Below, piece after piece: positions 46,254 through 58,147 of a stretch of 64,000 nt of DNA (positions are counted from its first letter, which is position 1; every line of letters starts with the position of its first letter). Both the position numbers and the translations under genes were made by a program. Source of the stretch: Sweltsa coloradensis (taxonomy: Eukaryota; Arthropoda; Insecta; Plecoptera; Chloroperlidae); the NCBI GenBank assembly GCA_024449915.1, contig JAMZAV010000105.1, positions 124,001 through 188,000 of the forward strand, in the 5' to 3' direction. The notes beneath the pieces are model-generated. The model was not told the DNA's origin, searched no databases, and saw nothing but the letters and a program-made list of their open reading frames with translations.

Positions 46254-47515
46254 AAAATATATTTGCAGAGGAATTCTTTAACTTTTAAATATAGCAATGT
46301 ATTATACTGTGAATGTGATGGGTTGTACATATTATCCACCATTAAAGCTAGAGCCCCAAAATTCCCTTTCCATCCCTCCTGGGAGTGGCTGGAATCGAAG
46401 CTATGGCCCTGGCCGTGAATGAAAAAAACTAGGTCGTCTTCCCTCGGCTAGATCGATATAATGTACGTCAGGCTAGCCGGCCGGCGTAGCCCTAGGCTCA
46501 TTAGCATGGCCACAAAGATCGCTATCAATTCTATAGGGCATGACATCACCTCTTTCTAACCTATAACCTAGGCCGTGAATAAAATACATTTAGCCAATTT
46601 GCTTGGGTTTAAGTTATGGAGAGATAAACAACTTTTACTTTCCTAAAGTGGTTTGCTACAGTCTAGTCTACAGTCTACACTCTACACTCCCTCGCGTAGT
46701 GTATACATACTCCAATTCACTAAGTAGGCCTGAAAGATCGTCTCACTCCTTGCTAAAGATCCTCGGGAACTGACATCCATTCAGAGCGGAACTCGTTCTG
46801 TTCGTTTATATTTGTTATAAATAATAATATGGTGCAACAACCAGATGCTGAAAAGTGAAATGAGGGGGAGAGGGAGGGGAATTTTGTTTGGTTTCTCAAC
46901 ATGATGAGTTGGGGGGGGGGGTGTCTGGCTTTTGAAGACGTGATAGATGCATGTGAAGGACAAATTACTATAACTATGCCTCAATCGGGACCTAAACCCA
47001 CGTATCGCGGCTTGAAACAGTGAGCCACCACGGGCGGCAAATGCAAGGTTGCTAGAGGTTGTTTTGGAGAGTGGACGGAATTTGAAATCAAAATCAAATT
47101 AGCACGAGAACGCAATCACCTTGCCGAAAATGTGCGTTCGTACTTTTCGAACTACGACTACCTTTTTGCTTCGATCAAGGTGTTTGAAACTTTGTGTGCA
47201 TTCTCCGAAAGGTAACACCTATCTTCTCACATGATTAATTTTTCAAATTTTTGTTTACTTAGGTCCTCGAAATAATGTAAACATCGACCAAAGAATGAAA
47301 ATTGTAATCTCAGGGAAAATGTGTGCTTTGTACGAGAAATAAATATTTAATTATTACATAAACATTTTATCGGAGGGTGAAAATAAAAATAAAAACATGT
47401 TCATTTTCTGTATGTCGGAAGTACGATAGTTCTCGAGACTCGAGACTCTGAGCGTCCGCAGTCCGCACCCAAGCCTGCTAGATTCTGGGTGCACTATTTA
47501 GTATTTGGATGAGCG
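46254..47515. other. Intronic sequence; G tract and tRNA-like fragment
   Basis: A G tract at about 46911-46921 and a minus-strand tRNA-like fragment at about 46980-47035 (GACCTAAACCCACGTATCGC). No exon recognised. Confidence 0.4.
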
Positions 47516-48277
47516 AAGCGAAGACTTCAATTTCACCGACCCCCCAAAAAATTTAGCTCGGGTGTTTTTTTGTTTGTTTTGTTTTTTGTTTTTTTTTGTT
47601 TTTCCGTCTGTTTGTTCGCTCTCTACCGGGCAAACGGCATATGCGATCTTGATGAAAATTTGACACGACCTTCGTTTTCTCTGAACTTAGACTTGCCTTG
47701 TTTTTGGGTACAATCGAAGAAATATTTCTCATGAATATCGTACTTTTACGATTTTTTTCGATTTTTAGTGCGATATTTTCGTGCCATTTGGGCCAATTCT
47801 GACCAAACGGGTGGGGCTACAACGTTCATATTTCACATGGACATTAAGGTAATGGTGATGTATTGCTTTCTGAAAGAAAAAGTTGAAAAAGTTAGCCAGA
47901 ATCGAGAGAAATAAAGCTTTTAATATACGTTTTTTGACTTTTTGTGCGATATTTTCGTGCCATTTGGGCCAATTCTGACCAAACGGGTGGGGCTACAACG
48001 TTCATATTATACATGGACTTTAAGGTTATGGTTATGTAGTACCTTTTGAAAGAAAAAGTGGAAAAATTTAGCCAGAATCCATAGAAATAAAGCTTTTAAT
48101 ACAAGTTTTTTACGGTAAATAAAACCAATTGACAAGAAACAAAAGAAACTTGACAACATTCACCTACAATGCGTAGGCAGCAAAACAAAGCACTTGCAAA
48201 ATTAAAGATATCCCACGCAAACTAAAACCTTTAAAAAGCTCATCCATCAACGCGGCGGGACTTTTGCGTTTTCCTAG
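47516..48277 (+). mobile_element. Helentron-like element, subfamily A, complete (762 bp)
   Basis: T|TGGATGAGCGAAGCGAAGAC, ACCCCCCAAAAAATTTAGCT, a T/G-rich tract, TTCGCTCTCTACCGGGCAAA, two modules starting TGGGCCAATTCTGACCAAAC, then GCTCATCCATCAACGCGGCG and TTTTCCTAG|T. Non-coding. Confidence 0.9.
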
Positions 48278-48768
48278 TTGTAACAAACACGTCTGCTGGC
48301 TATTTGAAGGGTCTCAGCCTCGAATTGCCATACACGCAACTCACTTCGGAGGCTGGCAACCTTCACCCTCGAAACACCTTTGACCTTTCACTTATATAAG
48401 GCTACACCCTACCCTGCCCTACCCCTTTCCTTATGTAGACCAATTCAATATCCACCCAAACCTATTATTAGTCTGGAGACGGACCAAAATAGTTTAAAAG
48501 CGAAATTCGCGATTTTAACTTTTGATTACCTCTCCACTTTGTTTGCAGACGAATTATATGAAATATGATTGATTGGAGTGAACTTCAATTTTCGGCTTGC
48601 CGTGATTTCTACTTGAAAATACAAAACAACGATGAAACTATCGTGACGTTATCCCAAATCGTGAATAAACTCCAAAAAATTAAAAATCTATTTTAGAAAT
48701 ATTAAATGAGAACAAAATACATTACGAGTAAAATTAAATTATGAAATATGTGGGCATAACCGCATTAT
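48278..48768. other. Intronic spacer between two Helentron-like copies
   Basis: About 490 bp without exon or repeat. The short open frame at 48380 has no support. Confidence 0.5.
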
Positions 48769-49566
48769 TGGATGAGCGTAGCGAGCGTAGCGAGCGAAGC
48801 GAAAACTTCAATTTCACTGACCCCCCAAAAAATTTAGCTCCAATGTTTTTTTTTTTGTTTGTTTTTTTTTGTTTTTTTTTTTTTTTTCTGTCTGTTTGTT
48901 CGCTCGATTCCGGGCAAACGGCATATGCGATCTTGATGAAAATTTGAGGGGACCTTCGTTTTCTCTGAACTTAGAGGTGTATTGTTTTTGGGTACAATCG
49001 AAGAAATATTTCTCATGAATATCGTACTTTTACGATTTTTTTCGATTTTTAGTGCGATATTTTCGTCACATTTGGGCCGATTCTGACCAAACGGGTGGGG
49101 CTACAACGTTCATATTTCACATGGACATTAAGATTATGGTGTTGAAGTACCCTTTTAAAGAAAAAGTTGAAAAAGTTAGCCAGAATCTATAGAAATAAAG
49201 GTTTTAATATTAGTTTTTCAATTTTTAGTGCGATATTTTCGTCACATTTGGACTGATTCTGACCAAACGGGTGGGACTACAAACGTTCAGATTTCACATG
49301 GACATTAAGGTTATGGTGATGTAGTACCTTTTGAAAGAAAAAGTTGAAAAAGTTAGTCAGAATCCACAGAAACACAAGGTTTTAATATAAGTTTTTTACG
49401 GTAAATAATACCAATTGACAAGAAACAAAAAGAAACTTGACAACATTCACCTACAATGCGTAGGCAGCAAAACAAAGCACTTGCAAAAGTAAAGATATCC
49501 CACGCAAACTTAAAACTTTAAAAAAAGCTCATCCATCAACGCGGCGGGACTTTAGCGTTTTCCTAG
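48769..49566 (+). mobile_element. Helentron-like element, subfamily A, complete (798 bp)
   Basis: T|TGGATGAGCGTAGCGAGCGT with GAGCG units duplicated, a long T tract, two inner modules, GCTCATCCATCAACGCGGCG and TTTTCCTAG|T. The tail is nearly identical to that of the copy at 47516, in the same orientation. Confidence 0.9.
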
Positions 49567-51499
49567 TAATTGATAACTTCACATTAACCGAGGTTTACAA
49601 TCTCATTTGCTTAGGTCTCATAAAGCCTACATCAAATGAGTTTACGTTTTAAAATTGTGTTTTTGTAAATCGTTGTTATTATGAATGCGATTTATATTTC
49701 GGTGTCACGAACATTTTAGTTCTGAAACCCCCATCTAGTTATGATATACGTATAGTTGCTAAAAGGCGGGTACGCGAGTGCAAGTGCGAGAGGCCTACTC
49801 TAGCTAGAGTACCGGTGTACTGGAGACACCCACTCCCACACCCCTGCCATCATGGCGTGCCCACATCCTATTATTCACTCACCTAGCCTCAAGGCTGAAG
49901 CATTTCTGTCTAGGGCTTTCATGTTGGCCATATCTTCAGTCAACTTGACGTCAACGAACCGTATGCGAATGCGATATCGAAGATTGATGCGTTGTCAAAT
50001 CAGACTTTTGTATTGTTTGAGCAAGAAATAACGGTGGCACAAGCTTGTGGAACCCTCGGCTCACACGCTTCATCAAACCACCAATATTTTCAACTCCCAT
50101 GTTACCGGTAATATTATACAACGGTATTTTTGTTCCAAGTCAATAACTAAACGACCGTCTCGCCATTGTGTGTTTTGATTTTTTTAAATTTTCCTTTTGA
50201 GGTCAAAGGTCAAATTTCCAATTGTCTGTAACCTTGCTATACAAGATCTTAAAATAAATTGCACGTAATGGAATCCATTCTGCTATATGGCTCTATACAT
50301 CTATGCATGTTTTATGTAGACCCTAGTAGTATGCATAGGGCAAATGGGCTGAATCTGCACCTTATCAAAGATTGACTATGAACTATGAAGCCACTAACGA
50401 AAAGTGTATTTGCACCAAAAGTGTATTGAGAATTGAGATTGTAGGTGTTATGTCAGTAACCTTTTGAGATAGTCTATCACTGATTTAGAGCCACTAAATG
50501 TGCTGAAAAAGAAAGTATAAAAAATAATGATAGCTCAGATAGCCCTAGCCATTATGCATTCCTGAATTCTTCAATTCTTGATAACTTCTGGACTGGCTTG
50601 CGACAGTTCTGTCCATCTTCCCTGTCTTTCAAACATATCTGACCCTGGCTTGTCTTATGACAGTTCTTCTAGCCCTCACCCCCACCCCTTATCATATCTG
50701 ACCCTGGCTTGTCTTATGACAGTTCTTCTGCTCCCCAACCCTATACGTCAAATCACTTCCATGTTGCCGACATTGAGCGACGAGATTGATGGTATAATTG
50801 ATGTGTTGGGTTGCGTGCCCCAACCTAGTAATTCTTCCAAACTGTCCTGTCTATATATACAACGACGTCTGTTGGCATCGCCTGCTAGTGACAGCACGGT
50901 GCGTGTGTGCGTGTGTGTACCAGGACACGATGAAATGGGGGAAGGGGGTACGCCATTTACTATTAAAACTTTTCCCTCTTTATGCAATGTTAACTCAATT
51001 TACATAAAAGCTTCACCGGACTGGTATTGAATGAAAGCGAAGGGTAATCGAAACTATCAATTCTATAAGCTTGATCCGATACTAATAATTACTAAAGCTA
51101 TATATATAATCTGATGGCACAGGAATGCACTTGTTGGCCATGGACTGATAATGCAATTACCACACGTCCAACCCTGTTCTAAACATAGAGAAGTACCTTG
51201 ATCAAATCATCTAAGCTATTTATTTTGCACAAGACCGGCCATCATTAGCTATATTGTTTCTGTTGCACAATTTATGGGATGTGATTATGTTCTTTGAAGA
51301 TGGAGAGTCAAGTATGTTGAGCGGTAATAGTTAGATTAAATCGTGATATTCTCTGGACAGCACGCTGTTAATTAATCATTTTGTTTTTCAAATTAAGGTA
51401 TTGTAGACATGAAGGACAAAGTATGTGCGTCAGCATATGATCAAGATTTGTTGAGATACCCACCAAACCAATGGCATATACATAGAGATACAAGGAAGA
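49567..51499. other. Intronic sequence; local duplication at 50640-50734
   Basis: CTGACCCTGGCTTGTCTTAT plus GACAGTTCTTCT occurs twice, about 60 bp apart, with a weaker third at about 50589. The 150-codon open frame at 50578-51030 spans this duplication and reads it in two different frames, so it is not considered a gene. Confidence 0.5.
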
Positions 51500-51809
51500 C
51501 AAAATAATTCGCCATCCGTTGATATTTTGATGGCGGTGCCGGGTTATGCTTACTATTTAATATGTTCTTCGCTTGTTCTTACATTCAGTAATGGTGGAGG
51601 TGCCTGGTCATGTGTTTGCAAACTTTCTGAGGGGCTACCTTCTACCCCCTTACCCCCCAGAGTCACCTAAAGCATTACTTTTGCATCATCCTTGTTGAAT
51701 GGCAACAATGCCAACAAAAAAACTCATCTTGTTAGGTTTTATGATGGACGGACTTACGGACTGAACAGTTATGCTTATATGGATTATGGAATGGAGCTTT
51801 GCTCCCTAA
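51500..51809 (+). mobile_element. GACGGACGGAC-family repeat, copy 9, with hairpin and CTAA end
   Basis: Two 5' modules (GATGGCGGTGCCGGGTTATG; TTCGCTTGTTCTTACATTCA with AATGGTGGAGGTGCCTGGTC), AGAGTCACCTAAAGCATTAC, CATCCTTGTTGAATGGCAAC, and a GATGGACGGACTTACGGAC tail. It ends with the hairpin GGAGCTTTGCTCC (51793-51805) directly followed by CTAA (51806-51809) and T. Hairpin plus CTRR then T is a Helitron-type 3' end (inference). Confidence 0.65.
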
Positions 51810-51962
51810 TAATAACCCTATTATTTGTACATCCGAATACAATAGCCTTACATTTCTTATACACTTGCGTAGGCCTAGTTATTTAGTTATTAATTTCCAT
51901 TCTCTAAACAACAATAAGCAAACTTCGGGTAACATGTGCATATGAGCAATGGTTAAGAGTAC

Positions 51963-52372
51963 TAGGCGCGTAGGAACGTTTTGAAAGTTCGGGGGGGGGG
52001 GGGGGGGGGCAAATTTATTAGCAGATTTTGTGGGCGGCAGCTGGGGTTATGGGGCCGAAGGCGAAAAACAATTTCACCATACTACAGTTATTTAGTCATG
52101 TTTTAACTGCACTCGGACTCTGTAAACGATGTTTTACAGCAACTATCTGCGATCTAAAAACTAAAAAGATGAACGTAAAGTGGCCCATTTTAGTAGATTT
52201 CAACCTAATTTATGTTTTAATGACGAAGCATACATCAGGCAAACATATTGTTTTACCATGGCGACTGTCGAATTGTATAAGTGTATGTGCATATTTACTA
52301 CAGAAATTCTGGGATTAATATTTATTTCACGTTAGTTTTGCCCCCCCCCCCTCCCCGGTTCCTACGCCACTG
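51963..52372. mobile_element. hAT-like MITE, 410 bp
   Basis: Flanked by a perfect 8-bp duplication AAGAGTAC (51955-51962 and 52373-52380). The ends TAGGCGCGTAGGAACG and GGTTCCTACGCCACTG are inverted with small differences. 19 G at 51991-52009, C-rich stretch before the right end. The 96-codon open frame inside shows no transposase motif. Confidence 0.85.
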
Positions 52373-52640
52373 AAGAGTACCCACCTAAGATGCATTTCAT
52401 TTACTTTTGGTAAGTAGGTAGGTGTACGTGTACTTAAACAATTTTCGTCTCGGCTTAGTTACCACTTATTGGTGTCTGCAAAACCTTCATACTTATCGCA
52501 AAGTGATAGTGCAGAAGGCGCAGAAACCTACTGCAAAGCTTGCGTAATACCCATGGTATTATAAGCAAGGATTTGCATAATATTTACACACACATTCCTG
52601 TGGTTTGAGTTGAGTCTGACTCCGTGTGTTGTTCTTTCAG

Positions 52641-52702
52641 ACGAGCAGGAGAGGGTGCAGAAGAAAACATTCGTCAACTGGATCAACTCTTATCTATCCA
52701 AG
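52641..52702 (+). CDS. Msp300/SYNE-like: 62-nt exon encoding the first helix of a CH actin-binding domain
   Basis: It is flanked by the acceptor GTTCTTTCAG and the donor AAG|GTAAGAAAC. The first two bases (AC) complete the phase-1 codon left by the exon at 34833 to give Asp, followed by EQERVQKKTFVNWINSYLSK; it ends in phase 0. This is the canonical start of the first calponin-homology domain of spectrin-superfamily proteins, and a 62-nt exon with the same phases is familiar from the plectin/dystonin/MACF genes. By my recollection of human proteins, nesprin-1 has the same DEQE and WINS residues, about 15 of 21 identical. Plectin shares about 13 of 21, with DERD in place of DEQE. The nesprin family is therefore preferred, but a spectraplakin is not excluded. 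The next expected exon, with a motif of the kind DLFEDMKDG, was not found before the end of the window. Confidence 0.88.
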
Positions 52703-54792
52703 GTAAGAAACAAAACGCCTTATTTACAATCCAGGGCAGGGAGATATAAAGATGTACAATTTTACGGGAAATATGTTTCTCCGACATTTATGAATTTTAA
52801 GTTATAGGCAGCACTATCCCCTACAGCTTCAAACTTAAGTTTATGTGATCTATTGCCTCCATTTTCGAGGGATATATTTCGATTTATATCCCCAGCACTA
52901 GCAATACATAATATTCCCAATACGGAAGAATCTAATCTCAACTTTTCATAGTTTTGATTTGTGAAGTCGTTGATGAATATTGTTGACCCAGTTTTTTTTT
53001 TACAATAATCTACGTACAGAAATTCGCCTCTAATAACACTGTCGTCTATCGTGTTTTGCATCAAACGAAAAATTCAAATTCGTATTAGTTTGACTATCAA
53101 GAAAATGTTCCAAAGATAAAAAAAAAAGTGTCATTAAGTCAAGCCTCAATTCTGACGTGTAGAGGGTAGTCACTGCTTGGATTTCGGCAGTACAGCCGGG
53201 CAATTAGAACCCACTTCGGACAAACAAACACAAATTAGCTAAAAATATCGAAGATAAACACGAAGAGCCCACTAATGAATGAAGTGAAGTGACAGTTAAG
53301 GTCGCGGCTGATAGATAATTATCCACAGTAAGTGACTGCATAGAGAGTGCCGCGCTCATATAGATAATTATTAATAGTAACGCGGATAGACTCACTTTTA
53401 GTAGCCTACATCTTTGGCTTTAATGTTGATGTAATGCCTATTAAAGTGATTTGCATATGGAGTGCCGCACATAAACATTGCACTTATACTAAGTATATCA
53501 AGTGGATTATAGGGACTGAATACTAATAAAGTGCAGTCATCTTTGCTGCTTATAGACAATTATCTCTAAATTAATTCACTCAGTTTTCGGTTATATTGCC
53601 ACGCATATTGTCATTATAGACGGACGCAATATAACCGAAAACCTTGTACATTAATACCTACCGGCCGCGAAAATCTGAAAAAATTATCATAAGGTATTTC
53701 CGAGGTTTTCGTGGTTATTTGTATGTATTGTCATCTTTGAATAATATTAAACTATTGTTTTTTTCGGTTTACCACGTATTATTTATATACATACTCAAAT
53801 CGATGCTTTGTCAACCTACCTGCTCAAATCCGTTTCATTCGCGGTCCGGAGGTCAACAAAACCCCACATAATTAAAAATTATCAAATGGATTATGAAAGG
53901 ATAAGTGTATCAAGCTAGCATAGGTTCCAGTATTCATAGTAAAGCGGAGAGTGACTGCGGATTAGACTGACTGCATATTAGAGTGCAACGCATCGTCGGT
54001 CAAAACAATACCAAGTCTGTGGAATAATATAGGCCTACGTTGTTTCTAACTTGTAAATCTAAGGCTTTGTAATGCGCTCTCTCTGATGCGTAACCAACAC
54101 AACAAGAAAACAATGAGTTTTAGCGTCTGTGTAAGAGTTGAAGCGGAGCGTGTAACAAGCAAGACGAGGTGGGTTTCGAACCCACTACTAGAATCTCAGC
54201 CCCAACCGTACGGAACATTTAAATTTCTCTTCACAATATTATTTAGGTGGAGCTACTTATCGTTCTAAATCTACAGGTCCGCATAATGTTCAAGATTGTT
54301 GCGTCTAGCTCTATTATTAGAGGAAAATCAATGTTGCCCTTTGTCCATTTTTCGACTAATCGCAAAGTGCAGTAATAAAATTCTTTCGCACTGCGCTATT
54401 TTCTATATTTACCTAAATCGGACTTGGATATTTTATTTTGGTCTACTCCGGTTTTTAATTTTCTACTCTTGAGATTGGGGAAAGTAGTTGGTGGGAGGCG
54501 TGGGGGGGGGGAGGGGAGTAGGAAATTTCTAATTTATATAAGATGTTTGTACAAACCAAAATTTAATCACTCTTGGAACAATTTTGTTATTGATTTTCGT
54601 TTTTGAACTAATGTTTTCCAAATTTATTGTTAGAAATCATAATGGTACCCACTTAATTTGAAAATTGTATCACTTTTGTTTTTACTGACGTCACCTCTTA
54701 TTAAGATAAGGACGGCACACAAATAAATTTAGCATTAAAAAAAAGAAGGGACAAGATTGGTTGAAAAATGGAAAGGGGCTCTATATATTTTT
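52703..54792. other. Start of intron 2; no further exon seen
   Basis: Begins GTAAGAAAC. Contains the inverted repeat at 53583, short ATAGATAATTAT repeats near 53310, 53357 and 53548, and a tRNA-like GTGGGTTTCGAACCCACTAC near 54168. Confidence 0.5.
53583..53642. repeat. Perfect 17-bp inverted repeat
   Basis: GTTTTCGGTTATATTGC (53583-53599) and its exact complement (53626-53642) around a 26-nt loop. Confidence 0.9.
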
Positions 54793-55519
54793 TGGATGAG
54801 CGTAGCGAGCGACGAGCGTAGCGAGTGAAGCGAAGACTTCAATTTCACTGACTCCCCAAAAAATTTAGCTCGGGTGTATTTTTTTTTCCTGTCTGTTTGC
54901 TCGATCCCGGGCAAACGGCATAATATGCGATCTTAATGAAAATTGGAGGGGACATTCGTTTTCTCTGAACTTAGAGGTGTATTGTTTTTGGGTACAATCG
55001 AAGAAATATTTCTCATGAATATCGTACTTTTACGATTTTTTTTCCGATTTTTGATGCGATATTTTCGGGACATTTGGTCCGATTCTGACCAAACGGGTAG
55101 GGCTACGACGTTCATATTTCACATTGACATTAAGGTTATGGTGATGTAGTATCTTTTGAAAGAAAAAGTTGAAAAATTTAGCCAGAATCCATAGAAATAA
55201 AGGTTTTAATATAAGTTTTTCAATTTTTAGTGCGATATTTTCGTCACATTTGGGCCGGTTCTGACCAAACGGTTACCTTTTGAAAGAAAAAGTTGAAAAA
55301 GTTAGCCAGAATCCACAGAAATAAAGGTTTCAATATGAGTTTTTTGAGGTTTATAATACCAATTAACAAGTAACAATAGAAACTTGACAACAATCAACTA
55401 CAATGCATTCAAAAAGCACTTGCAAAGGAAAAGTGCAAACAAACGCAAAAAACGCAAACAAAAAACTTACAAAAAAAACGCTCATCCATCAACGCGGCGG
55501 GACTTTAGCGTTTTCATAG
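54793..55519 (+). mobile_element. Helentron-like element, subfamily A
   Basis: T|TGGATGAGCGTAGCGAGCGA with an extra CGAGCGTAGCGAG; the second inner module is shortened; ends GCTCATCCATCAACGCGGCG and TTTTCATAG|T, where CATAG replaces CCTAG. Confidence 0.85.
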
Positions 55520-58014
55520 TGTATTCAATTATGTCACTTTGGCAGACTTGCATGCAGCAAATAATTATTGTTCAATATCTTCAATAGGCTACACTTGTTC
55601 ATGCCTTTTATCACCACCACAATGGAGCTTGTCGAGCTTCCCATAGATTCGCGCTTCCTAAAGTCCATGTATCAAATCCAACCCATAATACCCCTTGGTA
55701 ACACCTTGATTCAGTCATCGATTCACGCAACTTATAATGCCGAGTAAAATATTTAATTCGCATTAAATTTCTTTAATTTTGTCTGCTGCGTATGCTTTTT
55801 TTTGCGTGTTCATAACTATATAAAATATTGATAAAAGAAGAAGAGAATTATGATAATCTTTCTCAAAACCATGCCTTGAACTAAACATACATTAATTATT
55901 GATCCTTGCCTATTATTCTACGGGATATTGTTCGATAAGGATCAGGGTTTATTGTTTCTTGTTTCTTGTGAATCAGGGTCAGGGAATATAACTCAAATCA
56001 CCCTACAACCACCCGGCTCACACCGTTAACTTCAACACGAGGGCACTCTTCAACTTTCACTTAGAGACGCCTCAGGTTTTTGTTGTGGAGATAATTGCTT
56101 AGCAACTGATTAAATTGAGTTAACCCAATTAACCTATTTCAAATGAAACGTGTTCAGTAACTTCCTCTCATTCCTTTGAAAAGTTTTGACACAGGAAATT
56201 GCAGTGCATTACTGTGTAGTACTAATTTATAACTAGCTTCGTGCTACCCAGGGTCTTCGTAAGCACGCTAGAACTATAAAGCCACAGCACCTGGCATTGC
56301 CTGTCTACCCCTTGTTTGTAGCACCTATCACCGTCTACCCCTTGGTACTTGTAAGTAGCACAGCTGTCACTGTCTACCCCTTGTAAGTAGCACAGCTATC
56401 ACTAACTAGTTACTACTCCTTGTTCATAGGACAGGTGGCTCTGTTCACATCAAAAGTGCAGCTGTCACTAACTACCCCTTATAGTACAGCTGTCACTGCC
56501 CATCCCTGTAATGTAGCTACATCACTTAATACCCCTTGTAGTACAGCTATCTAATGTCTATAACTATCCCTTGTAGTACAGCTGTCACTGTCCACTCCTG
56601 TAGCACAGCTGCTGTCACTGTCACATCGCCTGTCAAGTGTCAATCAGGAATCATTGAGTCCAAAGGCCATGGTTAAGATTATCAGTTGGACAACGAAAAC
56701 AACGCCAAGAGTGCCAAGGATATTCCTAAGAATGTGAACACCAATAGTAGTTAAATATTCCCGAAAGCAATAATTATGAATTACTGTGATTGAAACGTCC
56801 TTAGCTCGCATGGCCAGTACACCAACGATACCATGAGTTGTTCATACAGAAAAAAATCAAGTAGACAAGGAAGTGATTTACATTGAATAAGCCATAATTA
56901 GTAATTACACATTCCATACGCTACTGAAATACACCTAATTGAGCTCAATCCACGCCTCTATCTTGAAGAAAATAATATCGAGAGTAAATCTAAGAGAGTA
57001 TGAGTTGCGTGTTATTTTTTGTGTGTGAACGTAGCGTGTTACCTTTCAAATTATCCTTGTAAAATTAAGCTGCGCGAATCATTTCTCTCGGCAGCCCGTC
57101 CTACGTGTTGTAACGGATGCGTGTCGGTGTAGGTGATTAGAAATCCCCTCCCTCCCTCAGTCACCTGTGCAATACACAGAGGGGCCAACTAGTCATTACT
57201 TAAATGGGACCTTATTAAACACATTAGCAGCTTTGGTAATTTTGACATATTTTTTTTAAAATTAAATGTGAATACCGGATATATACTGGCGCACACTAAT
57301 TGCTGCAGCTTATGCTCAGCCTTCATAATATACATATATTGGAATCAAAAGTAGAGCTGATTATTTTATGATCTTGTTGTTTTCGTCCTTTCGTGTTGTG
57401 CGGTCTAGAGATTTTCTACAACAAACTCACCAACACAGATTGAATTTAGACATTTAAATATTTATTACCTCTCCCAAATAATTGAAATGAACACTTTATC
57501 CTATAAGAAATTAATTTCATGTAAACAATTAAAACAAACAGGCACATACTCACTCAATGTACTTAATCAGAGGAAATTACACTTATTTTATTTTGAATGC
57601 TGCCAAACTGTTGGTACTATCACCACAAGCAAGCTTATCTTTATTATACCCAATTTACAGTTTTAAAATAATTGCACAGGAAAATACATAATGAACTGTG
57701 TAGGTTTACATGTGGGCCCTAGACTAAAGTAATCGCTCCTATGTAGATAGTTTCTATTTGGGACGACAGTTGGTGCAGAAAAAGTGTATGAACCCGACAT
57801 GTTCTGGGTATGACAGATAAGCTAGAATTTTGTAAACCATACCAGTCAATTCTACAATTAAGTCCAATGCCAATGAATAAATAGCTCTGGAGGTATATGG
57901 GGCCGATGTTGTGTCTTGCAATGGACAATTGGGCAATAGCAATATATTTATAGTCACCTTACATTGTTTGCTTTTGTTTTTGAGGTAGTTAATGTAGGCT
58001 ACTGTACGCAATTC
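55520..58014. other. Intron 2 sequence; minisatellite inside
   Basis: Apart from the array at 56290 only AT-rich sequence with short open frames (57719-58056, minus) is present; no domain recognised. Confidence 0.45.
56290..56630 (+). repeat. Degenerate minisatellite with CAGCTG E-boxes
   Basis: Irregular units of about 40-50 bp around TACCCCTTGTAGTACAGCTG and TCACTGTC. CAGCTG occurs about five times. It lies in intron 2 of the nesprin-like gene. Confidence 0.7.
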
Positions 58015-58147
58015 TCTAATTCTGGAGGTCGTCGAAGCGTTGCCAGCCACCGGCAATCCTTACTGAACTTTTACAAGAGACGTTAGCCACGACCAATGCT
58101 GGGATTGAGTCTTGTAAAACAGCCCTTGGACATTCCCTTCCATCTAT
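58015..58147 (+). mobile_element. tRNA-derived SINE-like fragment
   Basis: TCTGGAGGTCGTCGAAGCG, CCGGCAATCCTTACTGAACT, GGGATTGAGTCTTGTAAAAC and AGCCCTTGGACATTCCCTTC follow the minus-strand order of the unit at 7195. Its tail is interrupted by the MITE at 58148. Confidence 0.55.

Larger units (their letters stand above)
35617..52640 (+). other. Intron 1 of the nesprin-like gene (17 kb)
   Basis: The boundaries are GTAAGG at the 5' end and TTCTTTCAG at the 3' end, phase 1. It is filled with mobile elements, several in tandem or nested: five Helentron-like copies, two hAT-like MITEs, a GACGGAC-family copy interrupted by an AT-rich element, a tandem array at 44.3 kb and tRNA-like fragments. No additional coding exon with convincing splice sites and family resemblance was found in it on either strand. 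The phases of the flanking exons fit one another directly, so no cassette exon is needed. Confidence 0.85.

Noticed and set aside
50578..51030. 150-codon open frame on the + strand, one of the longest in the window
   Set aside because: It spans a duplicated CTGACCCTGGCTTGTCTTAT segment that is read in two different frames, has no domain, and no splice or UTR context.
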